The notes beneath the pieces were generated by a model. The model saw only the letters and a program-made list of their open reading frames with translations. It made no database searches and was not told the DNA's origin. Shown here in pieces: positions 6,626 through 7,267 of a DNA stretch of 7,267 bases. The stretch comes from Coriobacteriia bacterium (GTDB taxonomy: Bacteria > Actinomycetota > Coriobacteriia > Coriobacteriales > QAMH01): NCBI GenBank assembly GCA_900758075.1, contig CAAEQF010000170.1, positions 1-7,267 on the forward strand. The letters run 5' to 3'. Positions within the stretch are counted from its first letter, which is position 1, and every line of letters begins with the position of its first letter. A program made the position numbers and the translations under genes.

Positions 6626-7267
6626 GGCGAACGGCTCGTTTCTGGAAACAGATAGCCCCGCTGTAATGCTGTCGAAGGCTCAGCGGGGCTAGAACAAAAC
6701 GATGCTGCCCGAGTTGGCGGGGCACCGTCCGAGCTCAGTATAGCATGCGTTTCCGCAGCCGCCTTCGCGTCGGCGTAACAAAAATGGGGGTCGCGTCCTA
6801 CCATCCGACTGCGGCCATGGCCGGAATCTAAGCCAGCAACATAGCGCACATTGGCCTGCGCGTCCGCGAGGCTCGCGACGTGCTCTGCCTCCCGGCCCCT
6901 TCCCACGCTCAGGGGCACCTTGGTGTCTATCTTGGCCGCGAGCGACGACATCACCCTCGCCTCGCTTCTCTCGCGTCTCTTGGGTGTAACCGACATCTCG
7001 CGCGTCAGGCGGGGCAGCTCCCTCTGCGAGGCCCTTCGGCTCTTGATCCTGGCCATGGCGTCGGCGCCCCTCACGCTCCAGCCGCAGGGCACGGAGTCCA
7101 TGCGGGCGCCGTAGACGTGCTGCTGCTCGGCCTCCATCGTGCCCAGGCCGCCGGCGGCGGGGTTGTATATGAACTCGGCGTTGCCCCGCAGATAGGACGC
7201 GACCTCGGGCCACGCCTTGTTGGCGACCCCCATGGCGCCGGCCACCTCTATCACGTCGGCGGCCTCC
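6547..7267 (-). CDS. ISLre2-family (UPF0236) transposase, C-terminal part
   Basis: This minus-strand frame is open at the right edge of the window, so the N-terminal portion lies outside. The first residues seen include EFIYNPAAGGLGTMEAEQ, then GARM, GWSVRGADAMARIKSRR. This matches the conserved C-terminal block of ISLre2/UPF0236 transposases (G-S/T-I/M-E, R-M, W-S-x-x-G-A-x-x-M-A-R). Beyond it is a basic, low-complexity tail of uncertain reality. The first in-frame stop is TGA at 6549-6547, but the genuine C-terminus may be earlier. In the left repeat copy the equivalent frame closes with TAG, and here a one-base difference skips it. The element may be intact beyond the edge or a fragment. 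Codon use and context indicate mobile DNA next to the metabolic module. Confidence 0.7.
   Translation of the reverse strand, partial: EAADVIEVAGAMGVANKAWPEVASYLRGNAEFIYNPAAGGLGTMEAEQQHVYGARMDSVPCGWSVRGADAMARIKSRRASQRELPRLTREMSVTPKRRERSEARVMSSLAAKIDTKVPLSVGRGREAEHVASLADAQANVRYVAGLDSGHGRSRMVGRDPHFCYADAKAAAETHAILSSDGAPPTRAASFCSSPAEPSTALQRGYLFPETSRSPHSLLTSTSPMIPMTTKIASHVAITV
6653..6691 (-). terminator. Perfect 11-bp hairpin between peptide gene and repeat
   Basis: TAGCCCCGCTG (6653-6663) and CAGCGGGGCTA (6681-6691) pair perfectly around a 17-nt loop. In the minus direction the stem runs into TCTGTTTCC, a modest T-rich tail; in the plus direction no T run follows. It may end a minus-strand RNA starting in the neighbouring repeat and also protect the 3' end of the small peptide transcript. 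The right arm is part of the 68-nt repeat and the left arm is not. Confidence 0.55.
6680..6747. repeat. Right copy of the 68/69-nt direct repeat
   Basis: This copy matches 37-105 in the same orientation apart from one missing base in the run at 6694-6701 and six substitutions, all transitions, within 6728-6735. It lies within the transposase reading frame downstream of the recognised domain and ends at the hairpin arm at 6681-6691. In the transposase frame both copies encode the string GAPPTRAASF. In the minus direction the order is extended -10 box, variable 8-nt block, conserved body, hairpin arm. Confidence 0.85.
6737..6745 (-). promoter_or_regulatory. Possible extended -10 promoter for a minus-strand small RNA
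   Basis: The minus strand reads TGC-TATACT, a close match to an extended -10 element, with no obvious -35 box. Start of transcription would fall in or near the variable block at 6728-6735. An RNA ending at the hairpin tail (about 6645) would be roughly 85 nt, converging on the small peptide gene. Inferred only from sequence. Confidence 0.35.

Noticed and set aside
6638..6649. GTTTC-TG-GAAAC palindrome as an attachment site or operator
   Set aside because: It has short arms and a 2-nt centre with no second copy in the window. Such a palindrome is common by chance and has no supporting context.
6680..6747. tRNA-like gene in the 68-nt repeat
   Set aside because: Only short stems can be drawn, with no acceptor stem conserved between the copies and no complete cloverleaf or T-arm motif.

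Overview
The window is about 7.3 kb of moderately GC-rich bacterial DNA. A membrane-embedded LuxR-type regulator (a long multi-helix N-terminal half with a C-terminal LuxR helix-turn-helix) faces a major facilitator / amidohydrolase cluster. Together with an ISLre2-like transposase fragment this suggests an anaerobic actinobacterium of the class Coriobacteriia, most likely Eggerthellaceae. That placement is inferred from gene style; no rRNA or taxonomic marker is present.

Central unit (161-6305). Three minus-strand genes run in the order MFS transporter (4563-3334), YtcJ-type amidohydrolase (3212-1581), MFS transporter (1447-161). They look like one transcription unit. The two junctions, of 121 and 133 bp, each carry a perfect long-stem hairpin, which could trim or terminate part of the transcript. 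The two transporters are close paralogues, about 73% identical by hand count over residues 11-190, and the hydrolase lies between them. Divergent from this unit, across a 278-bp intergenic region with several dyads, is the LuxR-type membrane regulator (4842-6305, plus strand). The simplest reading is a sense, transport and hydrolyse module. The regulator would respond to a membrane-accessible signal and control import of a compound whose amide, imide or similar bond the hydrolase cleaves. The substrate cannot be read from the sequence.

Right-hand accessory zone (6306-7267). Downstream of the regulator are two tandem 40-nt repeats enclosed by an 8-bp inverted repeat. Next is a 28-codon hydrophobic peptide gene with a near-ideal ribosome binding site, followed by a perfect 11-bp hairpin. 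Beyond that, on the minus strand, is the C-terminal part of an ISLre2 (UPF0236) transposase that runs off the window. A 68-nt element between the peptide gene and the transposase contains an extended -10 box on the minus strand. It recurs as a 69-nt copy at the left end (37-105) in the same orientation, so the whole 6.6-kb module is bracketed by direct repeats.

The most interesting possibilities are a type I toxin-antitoxin-like pair (small membrane peptide plus convergent small RNA) at 6478-6747, the bracketing direct repeats, and mutually exclusive RNA stems in the leader of the first transporter gene. No intergenic stretch exceeds 300 bp.
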